11,922 nucleotides of DNA from Verrucomicrobia bacterium 12-59-8 (GCA_002279765.1 NCCR01000122.1:1-11922), one strand, 5' to 3'; numbered from the stretch's first letter, positions 1 to 7,793 are shown. A program made the numbers and translations. The notes: generated from the letters alone by a model not told the origin.

Positions 1-1
1 T

Positions 2-370
2 CAGGGCAAACCCGTGGACGGCTGGAAGAGTGCGGGTGCTGCGGCGGCGTATCGTTGCCTGCTGCATGCGGAGGGGCGCGAGGTGAAGGACGCGCAGAAC
101 GAGAACGTGCTGACACGCGGCGTGACAGCGGAGTCAGTGAGCGCTGTTCTCGCAGAGAAAGGCAAGCTGAGCCCTGCGGAGCTGGTCAAGCTGCGCGTGC
201 GCTACTTCACCGATGGGGTGGTGCTGGGGAGCCGGGAGTTTGTGGAAGGCATCTTCGAGGCACAGCGGGAGCTGTTCGGACCAAAGCGCAAGCAAGGAGC
301 CAGACGGATGACGGAATCGGATGCGCCGTTTTACACCCTGCGCCAACTGCGCCTCCGGCCGCTGGGATGA
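2..370 (+). CDS. RAYT/IS200-like (Y1) transposase, C-terminal part, 5' end outside window
   Basis: The reading frame is open from the first bases of the window and ends at TGA 368-370, giving about 122 residues of the C-terminus of a longer protein. The tail reads FTDGVVLGSREFVEGIF, then GPKRKQGARRM, then a short stretch ending LRQLRLRPLG. That order (a 'TDG-x-VLGSREFV' block, an 'FGPKRK-x-GARR' block, then a Leu/Arg-rich end) is what I recognise from REP-associated tyrosine transposases. These are single-copy relatives of IS200/IS605 TnpA that act on REP-type hairpins. The HUH motif and catalytic tyrosine would lie upstream and cannot be seen, so activity cannot be judged. The gene stands alone, and small palindromes follow 215-280 bp downstream. 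Family assignment comes from remembered motif order, not from a search. Confidence 0.7.
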   Translation, partial: QGKPVDGWKSAGAAAAYRCLLHAEGREVKDAQNENVLTRGVTAESVSAVLAEKGKLSPAELVKLRVRYFTDGVVLGSREFVEGIFEAQRELFGPKRKQGARRMTESDAPFYTLRQLRLRPLG

Positions 371-719
371 ATCAGATGGTCAATGAAGGAGCAGGCCTTT
401 GGCGCAACGGTGCTGAATGAGCAAGCACCTGTTTATGCATGAGCTGCGTTCAAAAGAAAAAACAGCCAGGCATGGACGGCACTCAATTAATGGGGCGTTG
501 ATCGTGGGTTTCGGAGGTTGAGGCACGGTCTGAAGCGGCTCACGCAGATGGTGGGCGCGGGCAAAGGGAGAAGAGGCTCCTGAAGCCGACCGGAAATCGG
601 CACGCCTAAAAACCGGCTAGCCTGCGCAGGGGATGGCGGGACACCCGCAAAATTGGCTGGAAAAGTGCCTTTCCGCATTTGCACTCGTAACGAATGGGAG
701 CATTCTGCTCGTCCCCCAC
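371..719. other. Gene-free interval between the transposase and sucA
   Basis: About 350 bases with no convincing gene on either strand; the short ORFs here have no recognisable protein features. The interval must hold the sucA promoter, but I cannot point to a good -35/-10 pair. A TTGCAC at 679-684 has no convincing -10 box at the right distance. The second half (585-648) is rich in short palindromes, listed separately. An ATG at 633 is in frame with sucA but is probably not its start. Confidence 0.6.
585..648. repeat. Cluster of short palindromes/hairpins upstream of sucA
   Basis: Four perfect inverted repeats lie within 64 bases. GCCGA (585-589) pairs with TCGGC (597-601) over a 7-base loop. 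GGCTAGCC at 615-622 is self-complementary, and CCTGCGCAGG at 621-630 is self-complementary. GCGGG (636-640) pairs with CCCGC (644-648) over the loop ACA. Each is short enough to occur by chance in GC-rich DNA, but the clustering next to a RAYT gene end is suggestive, because RAYT proteins are associated with REP hairpins. They could equally be operator sites for sucAB. Confidence 0.35.
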
Positions 720-3488
720 ATGAGTGCTACATTGCCGTACCGCGCAAACGCGGATTTCCTCGAGTCCAAATATGCGGACTGGAAAAAAGATGCTGGTTCC
801 GTCGAACCGCTTTGGTCATCGTTTTTTGAAGGTTTCGAGCTGGGCATGGCCCGGCTGCCCACCACCAAAGGCACGGAAACTGCCGGTGGTGATGGTGCCC
901 CGCTCTCGGAGAAGACGCTGAACTTCCGCATGCGGGTGTCGAACGCGCTGCAAAACTTCCGCGCGCTCGGCCACACGGCGGCGCATCTCGATCCGCTCGA
1001 CAAGGAAGGGCCGGAAGTGCCCGGACTCACCCTGGCAGGCCTGGGATTCACCGCTGACGAGCTGGAAGAGGACGTGCAGACGCATCTGTTCCGCAACGGG
1101 CAGCCGACGAAGCTCAAGACCATGCTGGCGGAGCTTCAGCGTACATACTGCGGCAAGACGGGCTATGAATTCATGCACATCCATCATCCTGAGGTGCGTG
1201 CCTGGCTGCTGGACCGCATCGAAGGCCGTGACCTGGATGCCAAGCCGGTGGTCAAAGATCAGCTCAGCGCGCTGCGCTGGCTGCTGGAGGCTGAATCGTT
1301 CGAGCGCTTCCTGCACCGTCGTTTCGTGGGCCAGAAGCGCTTTTCCGTCGAAGGCGGCGAATCGATGCTCGTGGCGCTGGAGACCATTCTCGAAGCCATG
1401 CCTGCCGCCGGCGGCAAGGAAATCATCCTGGGAATGGCGCACCGCGGCCGTCTCAGCGTGCTGGCCAATTTCCTGCGCAAGCCGCTGGAATATCTCTTTT
1501 ATGAGTTCAGCGAGAACTATGTGCCGAACATGGTCTCCGGTGATGGCGATGTGAAGTACCACCTCGGCTTTGAAACGGTGCGCCAGACCGCCAGCGGTGA
1601 TTCGATCGGGGTGATGCTTGCGCCGAATCCGAGCCATCTGGAAGCCGTCGATCCCGTGGTCGAAGGCATGGCACGCGCCCGCCAGCGTGCGCTGAATGAC
1701 ACCAAGGATCGCAAGAAGGTCATCCCCGTGCTCATTCATGGCGATGCCGCTTTTGCCGGCCAGGGGCTCGTGGCCGAAGTGCTGAACCTTTCCCAGCTTC
1801 CCGGCTACCGCACCGGTGGTACGATCCACATCATCGTCAACAACCAGATCGGTTTCACCACGATGCCGGAAGACGCCCGCAGCTCTGATTATTGTACGGA
1901 CGTGGCGAAGATGATCGAAGCCCCCGTCTTCCATGTGAACGGGGACTGCCCGCTGGAAGTGATGAATGCGACGAGGCTCGCCTTTGAGTTCCGCCAGACC
2001 TTCAGCCGCGACGTCATCCTCGACATCGTCTGCTATCGCCGCCACGGCCACAACGAAACGGACGAACCCGGCTTCACGCAGCCGAACATGGCACGCTCCA
2101 TCGCTGAGCATCCGTCCACCGCAACGCTGTTCCGCCTTGATCTGGCGGCAGCCGGTGTGTTGGATGAAGCTGGCTCTGCTGCGCTGCAACGCGAGCTGGA
2201 TGACGAACTTGAGCAGGGCATCACGACCCTAGCGGACCGTGACAAGAACGCCGAGGGGGGCAATCCCTTCGAAGGCAGCATGGCGATGCCGCAGCCAGCC
2301 TATGATTATGCCCCCGTGAAAACCGGGGTCGAGTTGGCAACGCTGCAAAAGATCGGCCAGCGCCTGCTCGAAGTGCCGGAAGAATTCAACCTGCACCCGA
2401 CGATCGCCAAACGCTTCCTCGCGGCACGCAAAAAAGCCATCGAGGCCGGTCAAGGCATCGACTGGGCCTATGCTGAATCCCTCGCCTTTGGCACATTGCT
2501 CACGGAAGGCCATGGCGTGCGCCTGAGCGGGCAGGACGTGCGGCGCGGCACCTTCAGCCAGCGGCACAGTGTGTTTTATGATTCCCAGACCCGTGAGCGC
2601 CACATTCCGCTGAACAATCTGGCGGCTGAGCAGGGCCGTTACTGCGTGTACAACAGCCTGCTGTCCGAAGCCGCCGTGCTCGGTTTTGATTACGGTTACT
2701 CGCTTCTCACCCAAAATCTACTCGTCTGCTGGGAGGCGCAGTTTGGCGACTTCGTGAACGGTGCCCAGGTCATCATCGACCAGTTCATCGCCAGCGCGGA
2801 AAGCAAATGGCAGCGCCCCAGCCACATTACGTTGCTGCTGCCGCATGGCTACGAAGGGCAGGGGCCGGAACACTCCAGCGCACGGCTTGAGCGCTTCCTA
2901 CAGCTTTGCGCCGGTGGCAACATGCAGGTGTGCAATTTCACCACCCCTGCACAATACTTCCACGCGCTGCGCCGCCAGCTCAAGCGCAGCACGCGCAAGC
3001 CGCTCATCGTGATGACGCCGAAGAGCCTGCTGCGGCATCCGAAGTGCGTCTCCAAGCTCAGTGAGATGGCGGAGGACACCACCTTCAAGGAAGTGCTGGA
3101 CGACGACCAACTGCTGGCCGCGCCTGAGCGCATCACGCGCCTCATTCTCTGCAGCGGCAAGGTCTATTATGACCTGCTCGCCTTCCGCGAGGAGCACAAA
3201 ATTAAAAACGCCGCCATCATTCGCATCGAGCAGCTATACCCGCTGAACTATGAGATGCTGAAGGAGATCGTGGCCAAATATCCGCGAGCGCAGAAAAAGT
3301 GGATCTGGTGCCAGGAGGAGCCGCGCAACATGGGTGCCTTTTACTACATCCGTCCGCGTCTCGAAGAGCTCTCCAACCACAAGCTGCGCTACTCCGGCCG
3401 GGAGCGCAGTTCCAGCCCCGCCGCCGGCTCCAAAGCCATCCACACCCTCGAACAGGAAAACCTGGTCGAGTCGGCGTTCAGCGTGTGA
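720..3488 (+). CDS. sucA: 2-oxoglutarate dehydrogenase E1 component (922 aa)
   Basis: Thiamine-diphosphate-dependent E1 subunit of the cytoplasmic 2-oxoglutarate dehydrogenase complex; it decarboxylates 2-oxoglutarate and passes the succinyl group to lipoyl-E2 in the TCA cycle. Residues 7-40 form the N-terminal E2-docking helix region (ANADFLESKYADWKKD). The thiamine-diphosphate domain spans about 185-500, with GMAHRGRL at 238-245, GDAAFAGQG from 341 and NNQIGF from 374; a YRRHGHNE block follows. The pyrimidine-binding transketolase-like domain runs from about 579 to 770, with PHGYEGQGPEH at 708-718. The C-terminal domain runs from about 772 to the end. Length matches full-length SucA. I chose ATG 720 because homology begins just after it. 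An in-frame ATG at 633 would add 29 residues without family resemblance. No Shine-Dalgarno is visible. sucB follows 36 bases downstream, so co-transcription is likely. Confidence 0.96.
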   Translation: MSATLPYRANADFLESKYADWKKDAGSVEPLWSSFFEGFELGMARLPTTKGTETAGGDGAPLSEKTLNFRMRVSNALQNFRALGHTAAHLDPLDKEGPEVPGLTLAGLGFTADELEEDVQTHLFRNGQPTKLKTMLAELQRTYCGKTGYEFMHIHHPEVRAWLLDRIEGRDLDAKPVVKDQLSALRWLLEAESFERFLHRRFVGQKRFSVEGGESMLVALETILEAMPAAGGKEIILGMAHRGRLSVLANFLRKPLEYLFYEFSENYVPNMVSGDGDVKYHLGFETVRQTASGDSIGVMLAPNPSHLEAVDPVVEGMARARQRALNDTKDRKKVIPVLIHGDAAFAGQGLVAEVLNLSQLPGYRTGGTIHIIVNNQIGFTTMPEDARSSDYCTDVAKMIEAPVFHVNGDCPLEVMNATRLAFEFRQTFSRDVILDIVCYRRHGHNETDEPGFTQPNMARSIAEHPSTATLFRLDLAAAGVLDEAGSAALQRELDDELEQGITTLADRDKNAEGGNPFEGSMAMPQPAYDYAPVKTGVELATLQKIGQRLLEVPEEFNLHPTIAKRFLAARKKAIEAGQGIDWAYAESLAFGTLLTEGHGVRLSGQDVRRGTFSQRHSVFYDSQTRERHIPLNNLAAEQGRYCVYNSLLSEAAVLGFDYGYSLLTQNLLVCWEAQFGDFVNGAQVIIDQFIASAESKWQRPSHITLLLPHGYEGQGPEHSSARLERFLQLCAGGNMQVCNFTTPAQYFHALRRQLKRSTRKPLIVMTPKSLLRHPKCVSKLSEMAEDTTFKEVLDDDQLLAAPERITRLILCSGKVYYDLLAFREEHKIKNAAIIRIEQLYPLNYEMLKEIVAKYPRAQKKWIWCQEEPRNMGAFYYIRPRLEELSNHKLRYSGRERSSSPAAGSKAIHTLEQENLVESAFSV

Positions 3489-3524
3489 TTCGTCCAGCCC
3501 AAGATTTTCTTCCAACATCCCGTC

Positions 3525-4619
3525 ATGCCCTCAGACATTAAAATACCCGCACTCGGCGAATCCGTCGCCGGTGGTCAGATTGCCAAATGGCACTTCAAAG
3601 AAGGTGACTTCGTCAAAACTGGCGACATCCTGCTCACTCTGGAGACCGACAAAGTCGCCGCTGAAGTCACCGCTGAAAGCAGCGGCGCGCTGCACATCGG
3701 CAAAGCGGCCGGTGAAGATGTCGAGGTGGGTGCTGTCGTCGGCCAGATCGACGAAAGCGCCGCCGCACCTGCCGCGAAGGCCGAAGCTCCGAAGCCTGCC
3801 CCTGCCGCTGCGCCTTCGGCCAAGGCCGAGCCGGAAAAACCCGCGAACGTCACGGAATTCAAAGTGGTGCCAAAGCCTGAACCCGTGCCGGTGGCCAAAG
3901 CCTCCCCGGCTGCTCCGGAAGGCCGTATCACGCGCAAGAAGATGAGCCCGCTGCGCAAAAAGATTGCCGATCAGCTCGTCACGGCGCAGCGCACCGCCGC
4001 CATTCTCACCACCTTCAACGAATGCGACATGAGCAATGTCATGGCGCTGCGTTCCAAGCTGCAGGACAGCTTTGTCGCAAAGAACGGCGTGAAGCTCGGC
4101 TTCATGAGCTTTTTCATCAAGGCGGTGGTCGAAGCCCTCAAGGCGGTGCCACAGGTCAACGTGCGGGTGGAAGGTGAGGAAATCGTGCAGCAGCACTTTT
4201 TCGACATCGGCGTCGCCGTGGGCACGGAGCGCGGACTGATCGTGCCGGTGCTGCGTGATGCGGATCAGAAAAGCTTCGCTGAGCTCGAAAAGGACATTCT
4301 CGCCTACGCAGCCAAGTCGAAAGAGGGCAAAATCCAGGTCAGCGACCTGACTGGGGGCGTTTTCACCATCTCCAATGGTGGCGTTTACGGCTCCCTGCTC
4401 AGCACCCCGATCATCAACCCGCCACAGAGCGCAATCCTCGGCATGCACAGCATCCAGCAGCGCCCGGTAGCCGTCGATGGCCAGGTGGTCATCCGGCCGA
4501 TGATGTACCTCGCCCTCAGCTACGATCACCGCGTGGTCGATGGCAAGGAGGCCGTGTCATTCCTGATTCGCGTGAAGGATTGCATCGAAAACCCGGCGCG
4601 CATGCTGGTGGGAGCGTAA
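3525..4619 (+). CDS. sucB: Dihydrolipoyllysine-residue succinyltransferase, E2 of 2-oxoglutarate dehydrogenase (364 aa)
   Basis: E2 core enzyme that accepts the succinyl group from E1 on a lipoyl arm and transfers it to CoA. The lipoyl domain is residues 3-76, with the lipoylated lysine K43 in the ETDKVAAEV context. An Ala/Pro/Lys-rich linker covers about 77-132. The catalytic acyltransferase domain runs from about 133 ([19 protein letters not shown]) to the end, with the active-site motif DHRVVDG giving H335 and D339. The peripheral subunit-binding domain of about 35 residues, present in most bacterial E2 proteins between linker and core, is not seen. The protein is correspondingly shorter than the roughly 400-residue bacterial norm. 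This is the architecture of mitochondrial DLST. ATG 3525 is the only sensible start, placing the lipoyl domain at residue 3; no Shine-Dalgarno precedes it. No E3 (lpd) gene follows. It could not be a pyruvate E2, given its sucA partner. Confidence 0.95.
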   Translation: MPSDIKIPALGESVAGGQIAKWHFKEGDFVKTGDILLTLETDKVAAEVTAESSGALHIGKAAGEDVEVGAVVGQIDESAAAPAAKAEAPKPAPAAAPSAKAEPEKPANVTEFKVVPKPEPVPVAKASPAAPEGRITRKKMSPLRKKIADQLVTAQRTAAILTTFNECDMSNVMALRSKLQDSFVAKNGVKLGFMSFFIKAVVEALKAVPQVNVRVEGEEIVQQHFFDIGVAVGTERGLIVPVLRDADQKSFAELEKDILAYAAKSKEGKIQVSDLTGGVFTISNGGVYGSLLSTPIINPPQSAILGMHSIQQRPVAVDGQVVIRPMMYLALSYDHRVVDGKEAVSFLIRVKDCIENPARMLVGA

Positions 4620-4691
4620 TTCTGCTGAAGTGCAGATTATTGCTGAACAAAGCAGCTGGCATTCGTTCTCATCTTCAGTGACGCTGTTTTA

Positions 4692-5591
4692 ATGGCACTC
4701 GAAACCCCCAGTACGATTCCAATGCCCGAGGCGCATGCGCCGAAAGGCTGGGGCGTGTGGCTGCGCAACAAGTTCCTCGCCGGACTCGCGCTGGCGCTGC
4801 CGCTGATCATCACGTTTTGGATCCTGTTTTCGATCTATGACTTGCTCCACGCCTGGAGCAAGCCGGTGCTGGCGCAGGTGGTGAACCTCGTCAACGAGTT
4901 CTCCGACGAGCCGCTGCTGAACATTGAGGATCCGAAGCTGGGAAACCTCACCAACTTCATCGGCTTCCTGTTTTCGGTGCTGACCATTCTGGGGCTGGGC
5001 TTTATGGCCACCAACGTGATCGGCGTGCATATTGTCACCGCCGTTGATAAGCTGCTGCTGCGCGTTCCCCTGGTGGCGGTCATCTACCGGCCGCTGAAGC
5101 AGGTGATCGATGCCTTCCGCAGCCTTGGTGGCGGGACGAAGCAAAACTTCAAGCGGGTCGTTTACATTGACTATCCGGTGCCCGGCATGCGCATGATCGG
5201 CTTTGCCACCGGTCAGTACTGTGACCCGCAGACGGGCAAAGCGATGACCTGCGTCCTGCTGCCCACGGCCCCGAGCCCGATGACAGGCTTTCTCCTCGTG
5301 GTTGATTCGGACAAGCTCACGGATGCGCCGATCACCATCGAAGAGGCGATGAAGATGATCATCTCCGGCGGGTTGGTTTCGCCGCTCAATGCCGTGGCGC
5401 CGCTGAATCAAAAGCCCACCACGACACTGGTGCCTGAGCCGCAGCCGGTTTCCGAGCCTGTGTTTGAACTGCCCGCCGGTCTGCCGCGTGCGGAGGATTT
5501 TGACGCCGGCGACACGGAAATCCTTGCGCAATCCATGGACATCAAGAGCGGAAAGCGCTGGCTGCGTGCCCTGCCGTGGAAGAAACGCTGA
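4692..5591 (+). CDS. DUF502 family membrane protein (299 aa)
   Basis: Integral membrane protein of the DUF502 family, whose biochemical function is not established. After a soluble N-terminus of about 27 residues, a first hydrophobic segment lies at about 28-52 (FLAGLALALPLIITFWILF). A second lies at about 88-115 (IGFLFSVLTILGLGFMATNV). Next comes a conserved soluble region with P-x-PGMRMIGFATGQ, then LLPTAPSPMTGFLLVV, then an ITIEEAMKMIISGGL block; these are the family's recognisable features. The C-terminal 55 residues are Pro/Glu-rich and end in a basic cluster (RWLRALPWKKR). The gene starts 72 bases after sucB and ends 7 bases before the likely start of the Nudix gene, so it is probably transcribed with the latter. 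The start ATG 4692 has no Shine-Dalgarno. Confidence 0.85.
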   Translation: MALETPSTIPMPEAHAPKGWGVWLRNKFLAGLALALPLIITFWILFSIYDLLHAWSKPVLAQVVNLVNEFSDEPLLNIEDPKLGNLTNFIGFLFSVLTILGLGFMATNVIGVHIVTAVDKLLLRVPLVAVIYRPLKQVIDAFRSLGGGTKQNFKRVVYIDYPVPGMRMIGFATGQYCDPQTGKAMTCVLLPTAPSPMTGFLLVVDSDKLTDAPITIEEAMKMIISGGLVSPLNAVAPLNQKPTTTLVPEPQPVSEPVFELPAGLPRAEDFDAGDTEILAQSMDIKSGKRWLRALPWKKR

Positions 5592-5598
5592 ATCCACG

Positions 5599-6084
5599 GT
5601 GATCATCGACTGGCAATCCTGGCAGCCTGGCGTTCGTGCGACGCTCATGTTCATCATTGATGAGTCCAAACGGGAGGTCTTGCTCATCCGCAAAAAGCGT
5701 GGCCTTGGGGCTGGCAAGATCAACGGGCCAGGAGGTAAGATCGATCCCGGTGAAACTTCGCTGCAATGCGCCGTGCGGGAGACGCAGGAGGAGCTCGGCG
5801 TCACCGCTCTGGATCCCGTCCACCATGGCGAACTTTGGTTTCAGTTTGTCGATGGCCTGCGCATGCACGTCGATGTCTTTGTCGCCACTCAGCATGTGGG
5901 AGAGGCGGTGGAAACACCCGAGGCCGTGCCGCACTGGACTGCGCTAGATGCGCTGCCGTTTGATGAAATGTGGGCCGATGACGTCCACTGGCTGGCGCAG
6001 ACCTTGCTCGAACGTCGGCGTTTCATGGGGCGGTTTGCCTTTGATGATGACACGATGCTCTCCCACGAAGTGAAGTGGCTGTAA
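5599..6084 (+). CDS. MTH1-like Nudix hydrolase, probable 8-oxo-dGTP diphosphatase (161 aa)
   Basis: Nudix hydrolases of this type remove oxidised purine nucleoside triphosphates from the nucleotide pool. The Nudix box G-x5-E-x7-RE-x2-EE-x-G is complete at residues 46-68, with G46, E52, R60, E61, E64, E65 and G67. The surroundings match human MTH1 unusually well: KKRGLGAGKINGPGGK at 32-47 (MTH1: KKRGFGAGRWNGFGGK), and MWADD with W125, D127 and D128 (MTH1: MWPDD, whose W and D pair contact the oxidised base). A C-terminal 'RRRFMGRF' stretch matches MTH1 'KKKFHGYF'. I chose GTG 5599 because it keeps the first beta strand (GVRATLMFII). The first ATG (5647) would cut that strand. It lies 7 bases after the DUF502 gene. 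Substrate specificity is inferred from motifs only. Confidence 0.85.
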   Translation: MIIDWQSWQPGVRATLMFIIDESKREVLLIRKKRGLGAGKINGPGGKIDPGETSLQCAVRETQEELGVTALDPVHHGELWFQFVDGLRMHVDVFVATQHVGEAVETPEAVPHWTALDALPFDEMWADDVHWLAQTLLERRRFMGRFAFDDDTMLSHEVKWL

Positions 6085-6111
6085 CTTTTTGATTCCAGAC
6101 GGGTGAGGATC

Positions 6112-6132
6112 ATGGCTATCATGGCGGCATGA
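6112..6132 (+). promoter_or_regulatory. Possible leader mini-ORF coupled to the sulfatase start
   Basis: ATG 6112 opens a six-codon frame (MAIMAA) that ends in TGA 6130-6132. That stop overlaps the sulfatase ATG (6129-6131) as ATGA, the classic geometry for translational coupling. A GAGG at 6105-6108 sits 3 bases before ATG 6112. It is the only Shine-Dalgarno-like motif placed near any start in this window, although its spacing is short. An internal in-frame ATG is at 6121. This may be coincidence in a short interval. Confidence 0.25.
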
Positions 6133-7574
6133 AATGTCTTTTGCCTCTGTGCGGTGTGTTCGGGCTCCAACTGGCCTGCGTGGCCGCACCCAATGATCCG
6201 CCCAACATCGTGCTGGTGATGGCGGATGATCAAGGCTGGGGCGACATGGCCTACAATGGACATCCCCAGCTCAAGACGCCGAATTTTGATGCCCTGGCAA
6301 AGGAAGGGGTACGGTTTGATCAATTCCACTCGGCCGCCCCGGTATGCTCGCCCACACGTGGCAGCGTGCTGACGGGCCGCACGCCCAACCGCTTTGGCTG
6401 CTTTTCCTGGGGGCATTCGCTGCGCCCGCAGGAAATCACGATCGCAGAGGCGCTTAAAACCGCAGGCTATGCCACCGGGCACTTTGGCAAATGGCATTTG
6501 GGCTCCGTGCAGCAGGCCAGCCCGGTCAGCCCTGGTGCCAGCGGATTCGATGAGTGGGTCTCCTCGCCTAATTTCTTTGATCTGGATCCGGTGCTCAGCG
6601 TGCAGGGCAGGGCTGCTCAGTTCCAGGGTGAAAGCTCGGACATCACCGTGGATGAGACGTTGAAGTTCATCCGCCGCTGCGCGGACAAGAAGCAGCACTT
6701 TCTCGCGGTGGTCTGGTTTGGCTCCCCGCATGATCCCCATCAGGCGCTGGAGTCAGACCGTGCGCCTTACGCGGGCCTTCCCGAGAAACAGCAGCACTTT
6801 TATGGCGAGATCACCGCCATGGACCGCGCGTTTGGCAGACTCAGGGCGGAATTGAAGGACCTCGATCTGCGCGAGAACACCCTCCTCTGGTACTGCAGTG
6901 ACAACGGCGCCCTGCCCAAGGTCGGCTCTACGGGCGGCCGCCGAGGGTTCAAAGGGCAGATCTACGAAGGCGGCCTGGCAGTGCCCGCATTGATGGAGTG
7001 GCCCGCCGCCTTTCCTGAACCCAAAGTCATCAAGGCCCCCTGCGTGACCTCGGACATCTATCCCACCGTGCTGGCGCTCACGGGCGTCAGCATGGAAAAG
7101 CAGCCGCCGCTGGACGGCATCGACCTTATGCCGCTGCTCACGGGGCAGGAGCAGAAGCGTTCCCGTCCCGTGGGCTTTTGGGAATCAGGCATCAAAGGCA
7201 TCAGCACGCCGTCCAAGGCCTGGATGGATGAGCTGCTTGCTGCTCAGGCAAAAGGGGAGGAGCCCGCCGATCCGGCCCGCGTGCGCCCGGATGCGGCTGT
7301 CTTGGGGGAGCCCGTTTCACTGACCGAGTTTCCGGGGCATGCCGCCTGGCTGGACTGGCCGTGGAAACTGCACCGGATCGAAAACAGAAAGACGCATGAG
7401 GTCACCTGGGAACTCTACAATCTGGCCAGCGATCCGGACGAGAGCACGGTTCTGCTGGCAGAGCAGCCCGAGCGCGTACCCGAAATGCAAAAAAATCTCG
7501 AAGACTGGCTCGAAAGCGTGGCGCGCAGCCTCAATGGCGAAGATTATTCGGGAGAAAAGGCGGCGGTTAAGTAA
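6129..7574 (+). CDS. Secreted formylglycine-dependent sulfatase (481 aa)
   Basis: Type I sulfatase of the arylsulfatase A / heparan N-sulfatase superfamily, hydrolysing sulfate esters or sulfamates of an unidentified substrate outside the cytoplasm. The N-terminus has a signal peptide, probably cleaved after A20 (CVAA|PND). Calcium and active-site residues visible are D33-D34 in MADDQGWGD, and C73 in CSPTRGSVLTGR, the cysteine converted to formylglycine. Further ones are K121 and H123 in GKWHLG, D258-N259-G260, and K275 in GFKGQIYEGG. The C-terminal subdomain ends in the usual ELYNLASDPDE region at about 430-440. All catalytic residues are present, so it should be active if a formylglycine-generating enzyme is encoded elsewhere; none is in the window. 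It lies 44 bases after the Nudix gene and is followed by a hairpin-bearing gap. A mini-ORF overlaps its start. Confidence 0.93.
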   Translation: MKCLLPLCGVFGLQLACVAAPNDPPNIVLVMADDQGWGDMAYNGHPQLKTPNFDALAKEGVRFDQFHSAAPVCSPTRGSVLTGRTPNRFGCFSWGHSLRPQEITIAEALKTAGYATGHFGKWHLGSVQQASPVSPGASGFDEWVSSPNFFDLDPVLSVQGRAAQFQGESSDITVDETLKFIRRCADKKQHFLAVVWFGSPHDPHQALESDRAPYAGLPEKQQHFYGEITAMDRAFGRLRAELKDLDLRENTLLWYCSDNGALPKVGSTGGRRGFKGQIYEGGLAVPALMEWPAAFPEPKVIKAPCVTSDIYPTVLALTGVSMEKQPPLDGIDLMPLLTGQEQKRSRPVGFWESGIKGISTPSKAWMDELLAAQAKGEEPADPARVRPDAAVLGEPVSLTEFPGHAAWLDWPWKLHRIENRKTHEVTWELYNLASDPDESTVLLAEQPERVPEMQKNLEDWLESVARSLNGEDYSGEKAAVK

Positions 7575-7634
7575 CAGCCGAAGCCGTTTGATGGCGTTTT
7601 GCGAAACTGATTTCCGGCAAGCGAGTGTGCCGTC

Positions 7635-7664
7635 CGGCGGCGGCTTGTCCCAAGCCCGCCGTCG
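7635..7664. repeat. Large GC-rich hairpin in the gap after the sulfatase gene
   Basis: An inner stem GGCTTG (7642-7647) pairs with CAAGCC (7651-7656) around the loop TCC. After one bulged C at 7657, bases 7635-7641 pair with 7658-7664 (seven pairs, one of them G-T). The total is 13 pairs with a 3-base loop. No T-run follows on either strand, so it is not a standard intrinsic terminator. It may be a REP-like element or a processing/termination structure between the sulfatase gene and the next gene. The rest of 7575-7793 shows no gene; a T6 run lies at 7749-7754 without a good stem before it. Confidence 0.5.
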
Positions 7665-7793
7665 TCGGAGTGGATGATCTCCCTGGAAAGGGGCGGTGTC
7701 GTGATCTGCCAAGGGGAAATGAGTTTAGCGAGACGCTCACACGCCTGCTTTTTTGATCGCCTTTCCGGGCGGCACCGCTCAGCATGTCCAGGC

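Noticed and set aside
679..707. TTGCAC as a -35 box for sucA
   Set aside because: The sequence at the expected -10 distance (ATTCTG region) is a poor match, and the promoter rules of this phylum are uncertain.
633..719. In-frame upstream ATG giving sucA a 29-residue N-terminal extension
   Set aside because: The extension has no resemblance to E1 N-termini, while the docking-helix region begins just after ATG 720. The extension also overlaps a palindrome.
816..2189. 457-codon antisense ORF inside sucA
   Set aside because: It lies entirely opposite a strongly conserved gene, and its translation has no recognisable domain. Long antisense frames are expected from GC-rich codon bias.
3531..4529. 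332-codon antisense ORF opposite sucB
   Set aside because: A shadow of sucB codon usage with a His/Arg/Gly-rich translation and no motif.
4621..4636. TCTGC/GCAGA hairpin after sucB as a terminator
   Set aside because: Only five pairs and no T-run after it; too weak to call.
4689..5804. 371-codon antisense ORF opposite the DUF502 and Nudix genes
   Set aside because: It spans two recognised genes on the other strand and has no domain features.
6129..6179. Lipoprotein signal in the sulfatase (C17)
   Set aside because: The residue at -3 is Gln rather than Leu, so it is not a proper lipobox; an ordinary signal peptidase I site after A20 fits better.
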